From Hassallia byssoidea VB512170 (GTDB lineage: Bacteria; Cyanobacteriota; Cyanobacteriia; Cyanobacteriales; Nostocaceae), in contig NZ_JTCM02000045.1 of assembly GCF_000817785.2 (NCBI RefSeq), forward strand, positions 1 through 50,616: a stretch of DNA of 50,616 nucleotides, read 5' to 3'. Below, piece by piece: positions 24,239 through 34,003 of this stretch. The notes under the pieces were generated by a model, which did not search any database, was not told the origin of the DNA, and worked only from the letters and a program-made list of their open reading frames with translations. Both the position numbers and the translations under genes were made by a program. The stretch's first letter is position 1, and each line of letters opens with the position of its first letter.

Positions 24239-27200
24239 CTAAAATCGCTCAAACAGCCATTCATCGCCAACAATCTCCTCTAGGCGTTGAAGCAGTCGCG
24301 GGATAAAATATTCTGGATCGTTCAACCGTTGCTGAACAAACCAAGTATCAAAAGCTTCCTGTGTCTCAATACCTTGGGCATCTGCTGCCCCTGCAATCAT
24401 CTTGAAACTACCCTCTTGGAGTTCCTCTAACTGCGGATGATTTTCACCGCGTTGGTAGCAAAATAATATTGCAGTTGCCCCTAGCAAAACTTCCATTTCA
24501 TCACCTTGAGGTACTGCGTTATACAAAGCACGAATTAGCTGAATTGTATTTGTTAAAGAAGCTTGAATTCTTATCGTCAGCCAAGTTGCTTGAGCCAGGT
24601 AAACCAAACTGTTACTTTCATCTGTTAAGCCTAAGTTACCCAGAACTGTTACCAAATCTACATAAGCACGAATCTGTGCAAGTGCTGAAGCCGCTTGTAG
24701 ATTTAAGTCTAACTCCCTAGCTTTATCTCCAGTTTCACCTGCCAAATAAGCCATGTTTGCCAAAGTAGCAGCTTTACCTTTAACATCGTTAATCTGCTCT
24801 TTTATTTCCAATGATTGCTGATAAAGTGCGATCGCACCATCAATATCTCCGCTTTGGGCAATTAAACCTGCCATTTGGTGCAAAGTAGCAGCTTTACCTC
24901 GAACATTGTTAATCCGCTCTTCTATTTCCAATGATTGCTGACAAAGTTTCATCGCGCCGTCAATATCTCCGCTTTGGGCTATTAAATAAGCCATGTTGTG
25001 CAGAGTATCAGCTTTTTGTTTCAAGTCCTCTTCCGGACAAAGGTCTAAAGCTTGCTGATAATGAGCTAAAGCATCCTCAACTTTGCCCAAAACTTCTTCA
25101 GCACGGGCGATGGTTCCCAAAATGCGGTAGTCTACATATTGCATTAGTTGCTGACAAAGCTGCACCGCTTCCATAAATCGGGAACTATTCACCCAATTTC
25201 TTGCGATATTGTCCCCAACGCTGACGGCAATTTCTTGCTCATCTGCTAGCAGTCCCAAACGCACAATTTCCAATGCTTCGGCTTCTGTGTGTTTCTCAGA
25301 CTCCTCCCACCATACTTTATATAGTTTCCTTGCCGCTTGCTGTCGGGTTGTTTGCCATTCCTCTTCATTTAACACAGGTTGCAGCAACAATTCTAAAATC
25401 GTCGCTACTCGGTAATTGGGTGTCTGGCTTTTGTAAGTCGTGGCGGATTCCACTAAGCTGAGGCTGACGAGTTTAGTCATAACCGCCAGGAAATTAATTT
25501 CCTGGCTCATAGCTGAAGTCCGCTCAAGCGGACTAGAAATTTTCTCTGCTAAATCCTCAGTCCTCTTTAGAGGACTTTCGCTATTAGCCTGGGAATTTGA
25601 TTCCCAGGCGGTATCGGTTGAGGTTGCAGCCTTCACAATATCCTCTGTCACTGGCAAACGAAACACGCTCAACCGCGCCAGAAATTTTCGCTCATCCTGA
25701 TTTAACGCCTTGAGCAGTGTTTCCGCCAAAATATTCTCGCGAAATTCCTGCTGAGTCGCTTCCAACTTCGTCAACAACTCATCCGCTGCTAAACCCGGTT
25801 GCTTGACTACATCCAACAGCCATTTCAATAAACGCGGATTTCCGTCGGCAATTCTTATTATCCGTTGTTGGTGTACCTGTTGCTTTTCTTTTTCTAAATC
25901 CCGGCAGATTTTATCAACATCCGCCGGATTCATTGCTGCTAAAGATTCCAAATGCAGGCGGTGAGGTGGCAGCGTGTCTGATTTCAAGTAGCGACAGGTG
26001 ACAATCAACCGACTCTCAGCTTGATTTTCCGCCAAAGCCGCACAAATCGCCCCGAAAATATCATAAGCTTCTGCCGTCATCCGCAGCGAACCATCAGCAA
26101 TATTCGCTTGGGGGATGTTCTGCTCAAAGTCATCCAACACCAACAGCAGCGGTTGGTTGTGTTGAGTTTCAATAACTTCAAAAAAGTTTTGCAACCGCCC
26201 TTTCAAGGAAATTCCTGGTTGATTCAACAGTGCAGGCACATCTGCAAACCGCTCATACTTGCTAGAAAGCTTATTCAGCAACCCAACCTCATCCAGCGGT
26301 CCAATCAACACCACCCGCTGAAAATTCAAACGCTGCGCCTGTACTCTACCACACAACCGCGCCGCCAACGTACTTTTGCCCAGTCCGCCCATCCCGGCAA
26401 GAAACACGCCGATTTCCTCGCTGGTTTCCCGCAATGCCCGCAAACACCTTTGCAAAGGTCGTCTGCGTCCGACAAACTCAAATTGACCCGCTACTTTAAC
26501 GATATTTTTCTCATCCAGAAATTCGCTCTCTGGCGGTAGAAATTTCAGCTTTTCTCGCCCCTTAGTTCTCAACGGTGTCACCAGTTGCTCAATTGGGCGC
26601 GTATCCCGATAAATCCGCAACAGATGCCAGTCGCTGCATTTGTCGGAAATCATCTTTTCTTGTGCTGCTTTTACCGCCTCTTCTACTGTTGCACCCGTCG
26701 CCAAAGCCTGATATAACGCTTGTGCCGCAATAATACCCGTGCGGTCAGACACCGGACGCGCCCAGCCCAAAACTACACCCGCCCCAGCCTTCACTAATTG
26801 TTGCGCCATCGAAGGCACCGTTCCCCGGTTGGCTATTTGTCCGGTGTGACAGCCAGAGAGAAATATCACGCGGGGAAAGCGTCCCCGAAAGGTTTGAGCT
26901 AAGTCCTTGACGGTAGTAATTTGCACATAACCCTCTTCATCCTCAGTGATGAAGCAAGGCGTATTTTCCTCTATTTTTCTATTTTTTGGCAGCAAATCGC
27001 CGTAGTCTTCTTTGGTATAAATTATCCCGTGTCCCGTCAGGTGAAAGACATCAAAATAGTCTTCCGGGTAGGATTTAACCAGATTGGCTAATTCTGTCAC
27101 CGAGCCGCTTTCCTCTACAATCAAAGCTAAGGGCTGATCCTTGGTAGCTTGCAGAATGTTGGCTTCTTCCTGCTCAAAATCCAAAATTGGCTTTATCCCT

Positions 27201-27682
27201 TCTGGAGAAGTCGCCATGAACAGCAACCGCAACGGACGATTTTGCATTGCAGCAACTTTGGTGTTACGCTGCTGCACGGAACGCACTAACAACACGGCAA
27301 TATCTTGCCGTTGCAGTAAAAACCCTGTGCGATCGCGTAGCAATTCCCAAGGCAAATGTGCTAGTCCCAAAGCTATACGTTCCGTTTCTGGGTTCAATCC
27401 CTGCGCTTCGCTAGTTTGGATCAAATCTAGATAAATCGTTTGTTCATCCGTCTCATCCAGCGACTTTCTCAGCCATCCTTCCTTGCCATCCAGCCAAGAA
27501 TAAAGCTGTCGTCCAATTTCGGTAAGATAGGATAGGCGATCGCTCTCCTTAGAATAGTAATTTTGCTCACACTGGTCAATTAATGCTAATAACTCTACTT
27601 TATCCAGGCGACGCGAGCCATAATCACAGCGCAATTCAAAAGTTTGCTGTTGACTAAGGGCAAAAGTGAAGGTTATGGGCAT
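24239..27682 (-). CDS. CHAT protease-NTPase (NB-ARC/NACHT-like)-TPR protein
   Basis: Large STAND-type signalling protein, 1147 residues from the ATG at 27682 (a TTG at 27706 would add eight). The N-terminal CHAT caspase-like domain has the catalytic dyad His218 in FHLTGHG and Cys278 in FLSGCHTG. The central P-loop NTPase has GMGGLGKST at about 430-438 and Walker B LLLVLDD at 512-518. A winged-helix-like region follows, then TPR repeats at about 860-1000 (e.g. NMAYLIAQSGDIDGAMKLCQ). Such proteins are thought to oligomerise on sensing a ligand and activate the protease; related ones serve in defence or regulated death. Residues about 692-733 are encoded by palindromic repeat DNA inserted in frame (separate entry). 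No partner gene is obvious. Confidence 0.88.
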   Translation of the reverse strand: MPITFTFALSQQQTFELRCDYGSRRLDKVELLALIDQCEQNYYSKESDRLSYLTEIGRQLYSWLDGKEGWLRKSLDETDEQTIYLDLIQTSEAQGLNPETERIALGLAHLPWELLRDRTGFLLQRQDIAVLLVRSVQQRNTKVAAMQNRPLRLLFMATSPEGIKPILDFEQEEANILQATKDQPLALIVEESGSVTELANLVKSYPEDYFDVFHLTGHGIIYTKEDYGDLLPKNRKIEENTPCFITEDEEGYVQITTVKDLAQTFRGRFPRVIFLSGCHTGQIANRGTVPSMAQQLVKAGAGVVLGWARPVSDRTGIIAAQALYQALATGATVEEAVKAAQEKMISDKCSDWHLLRIYRDTRPIEQLVTPLRTKGREKLKFLPPESEFLDEKNIVKVAGQFEFVGRRRPLQRCLRALRETSEEIGVFLAGMGGLGKSTLAARLCGRVQAQRLNFQRVVLIGPLDEVGLLNKLSSKYERFADVPALLNQPGISLKGRLQNFFEVIETQHNQPLLLVLDDFEQNIPQANIADGSLRMTAEAYDIFGAICAALAENQAESRLIVTCRYLKSDTLPPHRLHLESLAAMNPADVDKICRDLEKEKQQVHQQRIIRIADGNPRLLKWLLDVVKQPGLAADELLTKLEATQQEFRENILAETLLKALNQDERKFLARLSVFRLPVTEDIVKAATSTDTAWESNSQANSESPLKRTEDLAEKISSPLERTSAMSQEINFLAVMTKLVSLSLVESATTYKSQTPNYRVATILELLLQPVLNEEEWQTTRQQAARKLYKVWWEESEKHTEAEALEIVRLGLLADEQEIAVSVGDNIARNWVNSSRFMEAVQLCQQLMQYVDYRILGTIARAEEVLGKVEDALAHYQQALDLCPEEDLKQKADTLHNMAYLIAQSGDIDGAMKLCQQSLEIEERINNVRGKAATLHQMAGLIAQSGDIDGAIALYQQSLEIKEQINDVKGKAATLANMAYLAGETGDKARELDLNLQAASALAQIRAYVDLVTVLGNLGLTDESNSLVYLAQATWLTIRIQASLTNTIQLIRALYNAVPQGDEMEVLLGATAILFCYQRGENHPQLEELQEGSFKMIAGAADAQGIETQEAFDTWFVQQRLNDPEYFIPRLLQRLEEIVGDEWLFERF
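25485..25609. repeat. Four palindromes inserted in frame inside the CHAT-NTPase gene
   Basis: Four consecutive palindromes: 25485-25506 (gccaggaaatt and its exact complement, a perfect 22-bp palindrome), 25517-25534 (agtccgct/agcggact), 25559-25576 (agtcctct/agaggact) and 25587-25609 (gcctgggaat/attcccaggc). The type matches intergenic hairpin repeats, e.g. agtccacgcaggtggactt near 28722. The insert keeps the frame and encodes a polar linker (SNSQANSESPLKRTEDLAEK region). Confidence 0.8.
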
Positions 27683-27765
27683 AACTTGAATCAGTAGATT
27701 CCACAATTATATTCACAGTGCTATCACACAATTCCCGTATTTATGAGGAATCTTGCTAAATTCTT

Positions 27766-27810
27766 TCTTTTCCCCCCATCCCCCCCTCCCCCCCTCTCCC
27801 CCTCCCCCCG
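27766..27810. repeat. C-rich low-complexity tract
   Basis: Pyrimidine tract of c-runs and ct steps directly upstream of the small acidic gene. It can be read through in frame (PPSPPPPLSPSP), which explains why the next gene appears longer than it is. Confidence 0.75.
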
Positions 27811-27835
27811 ACACGCAAAAAGTTACCATAATCTT

Positions 27836-28195
27836 ATGATTGACCCCCACGACTTCGAGGATGATGACTTTGAATTTGACGAAGAAGATTTCATCTTCCC
27901 GAAGCGCGTCAGCGAAATGACAGAAGGCGAATTGTTACAGCGCTTTAAGCGATTTTTCGACAGCAGCAGTCGCGCAATGTTGCAAGACTGCCGATTTCGC
28001 ATTGAATACCACGAAGATGGCAAGGGTACTTTAGAGATTCTCTGTCCAAACGAAGTCGTCCGGCAACGCTTATCTAAAAAAACCCGCAAAATTAACAATC
28101 AGATCAACAGCTGTTGGCTTCATATTAAATCGTTTTCCCTCTGCGTTGAGGAAAATGGCGAAGTTGTTTGTGATACCTTTGTCCGTGGGGGATGA
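27836..28195 (+). CDS. Conserved acidic hypothetical protein
   Basis: The 119 residues begin MIDPHDFEDDDFEFDEEDFI, strongly acidic, and continue with a folded part (ELLQRFKRFFDSSSRAML, FRIEYHEDGKGTLEILCPN, RQRLSKKTRKI). No domain I can name. The frame is open further upstream to 27743 but that part translates the C-rich tract, so the ATG at 27836 is preferred. Cytoplasmic; no membrane segment. It is divergent from the CHAT gene and followed by a g-rich tandem repeat. Confidence 0.65.
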   Translation: MIDPHDFEDDDFEFDEEDFIFPKRVSEMTEGELLQRFKRFFDSSSRAMLQDCRFRIEYHEDGKGTLEILCPNEVVRQRLSKKTRKINNQINSCWLHIKSFSLCVEENGEVVCDTFVRGG

Positions 28196-28270
28196 GGGGA
28201 TGAGGGGGATGAGGGGGGGAGAGGGAGATGAGGGGGATGAGGGGGATGGGGGAGATGAGGGGGACAAGGA
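28192..28270. repeat. gatgagggg tandem repeat
   Basis: Degenerate 9-bp repeats (gatgagggg, ggagatgag) right after the stop of the acidic gene. Then, to 28332, repeated actattgac units lead into the next gene. Same type as the arrays near 1.1 kb and 37.8 kb. Confidence 0.8.
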
Positions 28271-28332
28271 GGATAAACAACTCTTGACTATTGACCATTG
28301 ACTATTGACCAATGACTATTGACTATTGACAA

Positions 28333-28587
28333 ATGCCTAAAAAACAAAAATTTCCTTACTTAGTTGGTTCTAAATGGACAGCGCAGCAAAAAGTAGATGG
28401 TTGGCGACACTTCCAAGTAGTCAACCGCAAAAATCAGGCTAAGTGGGTTTATGCTGAGATGGTTGCTGCTTGTGACCCCAATGTTCGCTTCTGGCTCAAC
28501 GCCAAATTATTACAAGATAATTCTCAGTGGCAAGCCGGCTGGCAAACATTAGAAGAAATAAGAGCAGTATCCGAGGATGTATCTTAA
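28333..28587 (+). CDS. TIGR02450 family Trp-rich protein
   Basis: Small protein of 84 residues with six tryptophans. Family blocks are KFPYLVGSKWTAQQKVDGWR at the N-terminus, HFQVVNRKNQAKWVYAEMVA in the middle, and DPNVRFWLNAKLL plus WQAGWQTLEEI at the end. The family is found in cyanobacteria and some proteobacteria; function unknown. There is no metal-binding or membrane motif. It follows the acidic gene on the same strand after a 140-base repeat-rich spacer. Confidence 0.88.
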   Translation: MPKKQKFPYLVGSKWTAQQKVDGWRHFQVVNRKNQAKWVYAEMVAACDPNVRFWLNAKLLQDNSQWQAGWQTLEEIRAVSEDVS

Positions 28588-29265
28588 CTTTACATATTAC
28601 ACTTTGTAGTTTGCGCTGGATTCGCGTTTTGTGCAAACTACAAACTCATCACATGAATATAAAAGTAGGACTAATTATATAAAGCTTGCCTCCGCAGCCT
28701 TAAAAGTCTTTGATTTTCTCTTAGTCCACGCAGGTGGACTTTGTAAATTTAGCCCCAGGCTTATAGCCTGCGGGGAGTTGGTGCAAGATATTTAATAAAA
28801 TTTAATCAATATTCTGCAAATTAATAATTTTTTACAAAAAAGTAGAAATTAGAAAAGATTGAGCGATCGCCCAATCTTGCTTCACCAGCCAATTACCCAT
28901 TTATTGTGATTGACAAAAGCAACTTTATTTGCATTTTCCGCATAAAAACCTGGATTTCCAAGCCGGAAAACTGAGTTTATCCCAACCAATCTGGCTTACA
29001 CAGCCTTTGGTGTAAGTACTTCAGTTATAAAAATGAAGCACTCATAACTGAAATTGCCATTTCCCAAAATAAACTGGTTTCACATAACTTACTTCTATGA
29101 AATCCATTGAAAAAGCCGATGAAAGCTTTTTGTGTTTTGTAACTAATTTTATTTATTTAGGTACTAAAAACCTGAATTTTTACTTTTTTTAGGCTTTGTA
29201 TAGTTTTATAGCTAATTAAAACCAAAATATGATTACTTGAGACAAAATCTGTCTAATATAACCCT
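28588..29265. other. Long intergenic region upstream of chlL
   Basis: About 680 bases. It contains a palindrome-rich repeat at about 28719-28785 (agtccacgcaggtggact and ccaggcttatagcctgcgg). A stem aagattg/caatctt follows around a GCGATCGC at 28855-28878. The rest, 28880-29265, is AT-rich and probably holds the chlL promoter; I cannot place it confidently. Confidence 0.55.
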
Positions 29266-29349
29266 ATGACAGATTCACCGCCACTTCCTTTTACATTCGA
29301 TTTAGATAATAATGACGAAGACCTCACACATCGCGCCTTGTGCGGCTAG
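29266..29349 (+). CDS. Possible 27-codon leader ORF before chlL
   Basis: ATG at 29266 opens a short acidic peptide (MTDSPPLPFTFDLDNNDEDL..., ending LCG) that stops 58 bases before chlL. No homology I can recognise. It may be an upstream reading frame of the chlL transcript, a gene fragment, or chance. Confidence 0.25.
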   Translation: MTDSPPLPFTFDLDNNDEDLTHRALCG

Positions 29350-29407
29350 GTGAAGGCAAATGTTTTAGCCAAGAAGTTCGATAAGAAACTATAAGAGGCA
29401 GACAAAA

Positions 29408-30274
29408 GTGAAATTAGCAGTTTACGGAAAAGGTGGTATTGGTAAATCCACAACCAGCTGTAACATCTCCGTCGCCCTAGCCAGACGCGGGAAGAAAGTT
29501 CTGCAAATTGGATGTGACCCAAAACACGATAGTACTTTTACCTTGACCGGGTTTTTGATTCCGACAATTATCGACACCCTGCAAGAAAAAGACTATCACT
29601 ACGAAGATGTCTGGCCCGAAGATGTAATTTACAAAGGCTACGGTGGTGTCGATTGTGTTGAAGCGGGTGGTCCGCCTGCTGGTGCTGGATGTGGCGGTTA
29701 CGTAGTTGGCGAAACCGTGAAATTACTGAAAGAACTCAACGCTTTTGATGAGTACGATGTGATTTTATTTGACGTACTCGGTGACGTTGTATGTGGTGGT
29801 TTTGCAGCACCTCTCAACTATGCTGATTACTGCTTGATTGTTACCGACAATGGTTTTGATGCTTTATTTGCGGCAAATCGCATTGCAGCTTCAGTACGCG
29901 AAAAAGCACGCACTCACCCATTGCGTCTAGCTGGTTTAATTGGTAATCGTACTTCCAAGCGCGACTTGATCGAGAAATACATCGAAGCAGTACCCATGCC
30001 AGTACTGGAAGTATTACCTTTGATAGAAGACATCCGCGTTTCTCGCGTCAAAGGCAAGACTTTGTTTGAAATGGCAGAAAACGATCCTTCTCTGAACTAC
30101 GTTTGCGATTACTACCTCAACATCGCCGACCAAATTTTAGCGCGTCCAGAAGGTGTTGTACCTAACGATGCCCCAGACCGGGAATTGTTCTCTTTGTTGT
30201 CTGATTTTTACTTAAATCCGAGTAAACCCCAGGTTACTAATCCGGAAGAGGAATTAGACTTGATGATTGTATAA
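29408..30274 (+). CDS. chlL: Light-independent protochlorophyllide reductase, Fe-S ATPase subunit ChlL
   Basis: NifH-like homodimeric reductase of 288 residues that passes electrons from ferredoxin, with ATP hydrolysis, to ChlN-ChlB for chlorophyll synthesis in the dark. The P-loop is GKGGIGKST at 8-16. The two cysteines that bind the inter-subunit 4Fe-4S cluster are Cys95 (GAGCGGY) and Cys129 (DVVCGGF), and the switch region [14 protein letters not shown] is intact. The ATG start is standard for the family. It is first in a chlL-DUF5331-chlN series; chlB is not in the window, as is common in cyanobacteria. Confidence 0.97.
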   Translation: MKLAVYGKGGIGKSTTSCNISVALARRGKKVLQIGCDPKHDSTFTLTGFLIPTIIDTLQEKDYHYEDVWPEDVIYKGYGGVDCVEAGGPPAGAGCGGYVVGETVKLLKELNAFDEYDVILFDVLGDVVCGGFAAPLNYADYCLIVTDNGFDALFAANRIAASVREKARTHPLRLAGLIGNRTSKRDLIEKYIEAVPMPVLEVLPLIEDIRVSRVKGKTLFEMAENDPSLNYVCDYYLNIADQILARPEGVVPNDAPDRELFSLLSDFYLNPSKPQVTNPEEELDLMIV

Positions 30275-30292
30275 ATCATCTATTTTCTCAGG

Positions 30293-31126
30293 ATGAGGGA
30301 CAATATGGCTTTCTTTTACAGCTTTACAGATTCTTTAAGACAAAAGTGGTTGCAATTTTTTCAGGTGAATCGTGACTGGATTACACTCCACATGGAGGTG
30401 GAATCGGTTTACACCCCCGATGGTGGAAAGCGACCACCGTCTTACCTCATCCTGGGAGTCGTTAACGCGCTGGAACCGAAACTAGCGCAGTTAATGCTGC
30501 CGTTTGCGAAATTGAATCCAGACGCAGATACTTTGATAGAAGTGCTGGATTTGCATTTCGATCCTGACATGGCTTTGGGCAACCGCGTCATGCCCAAAGC
30601 AGAAGCACAAGAAGACATGGAATCCGAAGGAGTCATGGAGGGAAAGCCCCATGATGAAACCTTGACGATTCCCAATGAAAATGGCTTTGGGGAAGAGGCA
30701 ATTATTCACGAGTTCGTGATGGTAGATTCTCATCAAGAAATGCTGATACCAGATGAGTTTAGCCAAATGTCCCTAGGGGAAATTGCTGAAGTACCAGTGT
30801 CGAATCAAACTGCAAATGGATTTGGCGATATTTCTTTCAGTAACGGGCAAAACTCAAACCAAACACCCAGCAACGAATCTGTAGATGATTTTGGCGATAT
30901 TTCCTTTGATGACTTGAAGGATAGCGACAGCAAAATCTCCGCAGCAACTACACCATCAGCTAACTTGGGGCAAAACATGCTGGATGATTTGGATACACCA
31001 GACGAAAATGTGTTTAGCGACGTGTTGTCTGATGTCTGGGGTGAAGAGAGATCGGCATCAGGGGAAGATTTGCCATCTGGCGTTTTTGACGACTCGGAAA
31101 TTGCCCGCCTTTTCCCCAACGCGTAA
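30293..31126 (+). CDS. DUF5331 protein between chlL and chlN
   Basis: The first ~100 of 277 residues form the conserved part (FYSFTDSLRQKWLQFFQVNR, then PDGGKRPPSYLILGVVNALE). The rest is an acidic low-complexity tail with a repeated FGDISF motif (encoded at 30821 and 30890) and a conserved-looking end (SGVFDDSEIARLFPNA). Genes of this family sit between chlL and chlN in many cyanobacteria. A role in dark chlorophyll synthesis is likely from position but not demonstrated. The in-phase ATG at 30305 (MAFFYS) is probably the real start. It lies 18 bases after chlL. Confidence 0.85.
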   Translation: MRDNMAFFYSFTDSLRQKWLQFFQVNRDWITLHMEVESVYTPDGGKRPPSYLILGVVNALEPKLAQLMLPFAKLNPDADTLIEVLDLHFDPDMALGNRVMPKAEAQEDMESEGVMEGKPHDETLTIPNENGFGEEAIIHEFVMVDSHQEMLIPDEFSQMSLGEIAEVPVSNQTANGFGDISFSNGQNSNQTPSNESVDDFGDISFDDLKDSDSKISAATTPSANLGQNMLDDLDTPDENVFSDVLSDVWGEERSASGEDLPSGVFDDSEIARLFPNA

Positions 31127-31130
31127 TTAC

Positions 31131-31188
31131 AAAGTTAGGAGTTGTAGAGACGCGATATATCGCGTCTCTACGAGGAACTCCTAACTTT
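31131..31188. repeat. Long hairpin in the DUF5331-chlN spacer (gtagagacg family, copy 3)
   Basis: Nested stems: outer aaagttaggagtt (31131-31143) with aactcctaacttt (31176-31188), inner gtagagacgcgat (31144-31156) with atcgcgtctctac (31159-31171). In RNA this would be a near-continuous stem of about 26 bp, directly after the DUF5331 stop and 26 bases before chlN. It could modulate transcript ends or stability within the operon. Confidence 0.8.
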
Positions 31189-31190
31189 AA

Positions 31191-32618
<1,428 letters not shown>

Positions 32619-32650
32619 GGTTTTTATTGAGCGAGATTATGTTAAGTTAG

Positions 32651-32678
32651 GGCGAACTTTGTGTTCGCCTTTTTTTTA
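32651..32678 (+). terminator. Rho-independent terminator after chlN
   Basis: ggcgaac (32651-32657) pairs with gttcgcc (32663-32669), followed by nine T residues. Classic intrinsic terminator, 33 bases past the chlN stop. Confidence 0.9.
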
Positions 32679-32679
32679 T

Positions 32680-32802
32680 ACGAACCGCCAAGGCACCAAG
32701 AACGCCAAGAGAAGAGCGCCCTATAGTATCACTAATAGGACTTACGCAAAAACTCTCTCAAATTCTTATTCCTTGGTGTACTTGGCGTACTTGGCGGTTC
32801 GT
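32680..32802. repeat. Repeat element with 13-bp inverted ends
   Basis: acgaaccgccaag (32680-32692) and cttggcggttcgt (32790-32802) are perfect inverted ends. The inside has further ccaagaacgccaag / cttggcgtacttgg complementarity and the ggacttacgcaaaaactct block also present at 22204. Non-coding. Confidence 0.75.
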
Positions 32803-32841
32803 TATAATCTCTTAGAAAAAATTGAACCATTAGAGTAAATT

Positions 32842-33064
32842 ATGCTAAAAGACATTATAGAAGTTATTCCCCAAGATAATTATCAACTCTATCTAAAGTT
32901 TGAAGATGGAGAAAAAGGTATTGTTAATGTTAACCAAGGAAATCGAGTTTACGGGAGTTTTTGAACCTTTAAAAGATTTAAATTATTTTATAATAGTTAA
33001 AGTTAACCCTGAATGGTCATTGGATGAATATCTTACTTGCCGTTCAAACGAAGCATTGCAATAA
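32842..33064 (+). pseudogene. Frameshifted DUF2442 gene
   Basis: ATG at 32842 reads LKDIIEVIPQDNYQLYLKFE then DGEKGIVNV, a DUF2442 N-terminus, and runs into a stop soon after. In another frame the DUF2442 continuation appears: EFTGVFEPLKDLNYFIIVKV and NPEW, ending at 33064. The usual family ending (GTI-WPNG-DLDPD) is replaced by unrelated residues (SLDEYLTCRSNEALQ), so there is both a frameshift and a tail change. DUF2442 proteins often accompany DUF4160 partners; none is present. Confidence 0.75.
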
Positions 33065-33077
33065 TTTGCATTGACGA

Positions 33078-33362
33078 CTAATAAACATCGTCATGAGTAC
33101 CAACATCCAACAGTAGAATAATCTCTTCCCCTGTTTCTTCATCTGTTTCCAAACAAAAAACAATCCGACAATCATATCCACAAGAACATGATAATAGTCC
33201 CGATAATTTACCCTCTAGCTTATGTGTACCTAAGCCAGCGCTAAAGACATCATTTTCCATCGCAACAATTGTTTCTTCAATCCTGGCTTGCAAATCTGCA
33301 TTTCGATGAGCAAATTTTCGGAAAGATTTTTTAAACTTTTTACTCAGGACAATTTTGTGCAT
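33078..33362 (-). CDS. RelE/ParE (YafQ-like) toxin
   Basis: mRNA-interferase-type toxin of 94 residues. Family features are the N-terminal strand and helix (HKIVLSKKFKKSFRKFAHRN), the HKLEGKLSGLLSCSCGYDCR core with the Leu/Gly pattern, RIVFCLE, and the C-terminal IILLLDVGTHDDVY with the typical GTHDDVY ending. It would cleave mRNA at the ribosome. The gene lies 10 bases after the stop of its antitoxin gene, so the pair is an operon with the antitoxin first. Confidence 0.88.
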   Translation of the reverse strand: MHKIVLSKKFKKSFRKFAHRNADLQARIEETIVAMENDVFSAGLGTHKLEGKLSGLLSCSCGYDCRIVFCLETDEETGEEIILLLDVGTHDDVY

Positions 33363-33372
33363 GGAAACAACT

Positions 33373-33591
33373 TTAACTATTTAAATATTCCCGTAGTTCT
33401 TGAATTGCTTCCTCTGCGGTTTGTGTTTTATATTCTCCCGATTTAAATTCAGCGATCGAGTCTTTTGCGTCTTTTGCTATTTCATTGCGATGAGCTTCAG
33501 AAAGTCGATTTTTTAAGATTTGTATCAACATTTCTTGCTGTTCTACAGGAAGACTCATAGCAGCATCTAAAACTTTATCTAGGTTACTCAA
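33373..33591 (-). CDS. Antitoxin of the RelE/ParE-type pair
   Basis: Acidic helical protein of 72 residues. An N-terminal half (LDKVLDAAMSLPVEQQEMLI) resembles other small antitoxins, and a C-terminal helix (EEAIQELREYLNS) could bind the toxin groove. Position immediately upstream of the toxin supports the call more than sequence does. A tcctccttt (sense aaaggagga) ribosome site precedes the start. Confidence 0.75.
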   Translation of the reverse strand: MSNLDKVLDAAMSLPVEQQEMLIQILKNRLSEAHRNEIAKDAKDSIAEFKSGEYKTQTAEEAIQELREYLNS

Positions 33592-33654
33592 GTATTTTAT
33601 CCTCCTTTAAAATTGGTGCGTTCGTGTTACCAAACGTAAATAAATCAAAATTAA

Positions 33655-33735
33655 TTCAATAATGCGTCATACTCATCATGAGTTGCAATATCGGCTTCAG
33701 CTTTGGCAATTAGTCTATCTAAAATAGACTTTACT
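33655..33735 (-). pseudogene. C-terminal scrap of a small antitoxin-like gene
   Basis: On the minus strand the sequence reads VKSILDRLIAKAEADIATHDEYDALLN then stops; a stop also lies directly upstream in phase, so no start is available. The residues look like the tail of a small acidic antitoxin-type protein, but the family is not identifiable. Boundaries are approximate. Confidence 0.35.
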
Positions 33736-33841
33736 TAATTTTATCGTGTTTTATGGCGATCGCAGCCTTGATGGTGGGTGTTGGATTGCGATCGTACTAA
33801 ATGAAACTATAATTTCGCTGTGATAAAAAGCAAAATTTAAT

Positions 33842-33980
33842 GTAGGTTGGGTGGAGACGCACGAGATGTATCGAAGTTTAACGAATAATATGTTTTGCGT
33901 CTCCACCCAACGTTTAGATATTTCGGGTGATTTCAAAGTATAAATGTTGGGTTCCGCTTCGCTTCACCCAACCTACGATT
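33842..33980. repeat. Dispersed ggttgggtggagacg / cccaacctacg repeat
   Basis: gtaggttgggtggagacgc near 33842 faces gcgtctccacccaac near 33896, and a further cacccaacctacg lies near 33966. This inverted arrangement is common in cyanobacterial intergenic DNA. It fills most of the spacer between the TA pair and the WD40 gene. Confidence 0.7.
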
Positions 33981-34003
33981 ATTAATATTTAAAAGTGTAA
34001 TTC

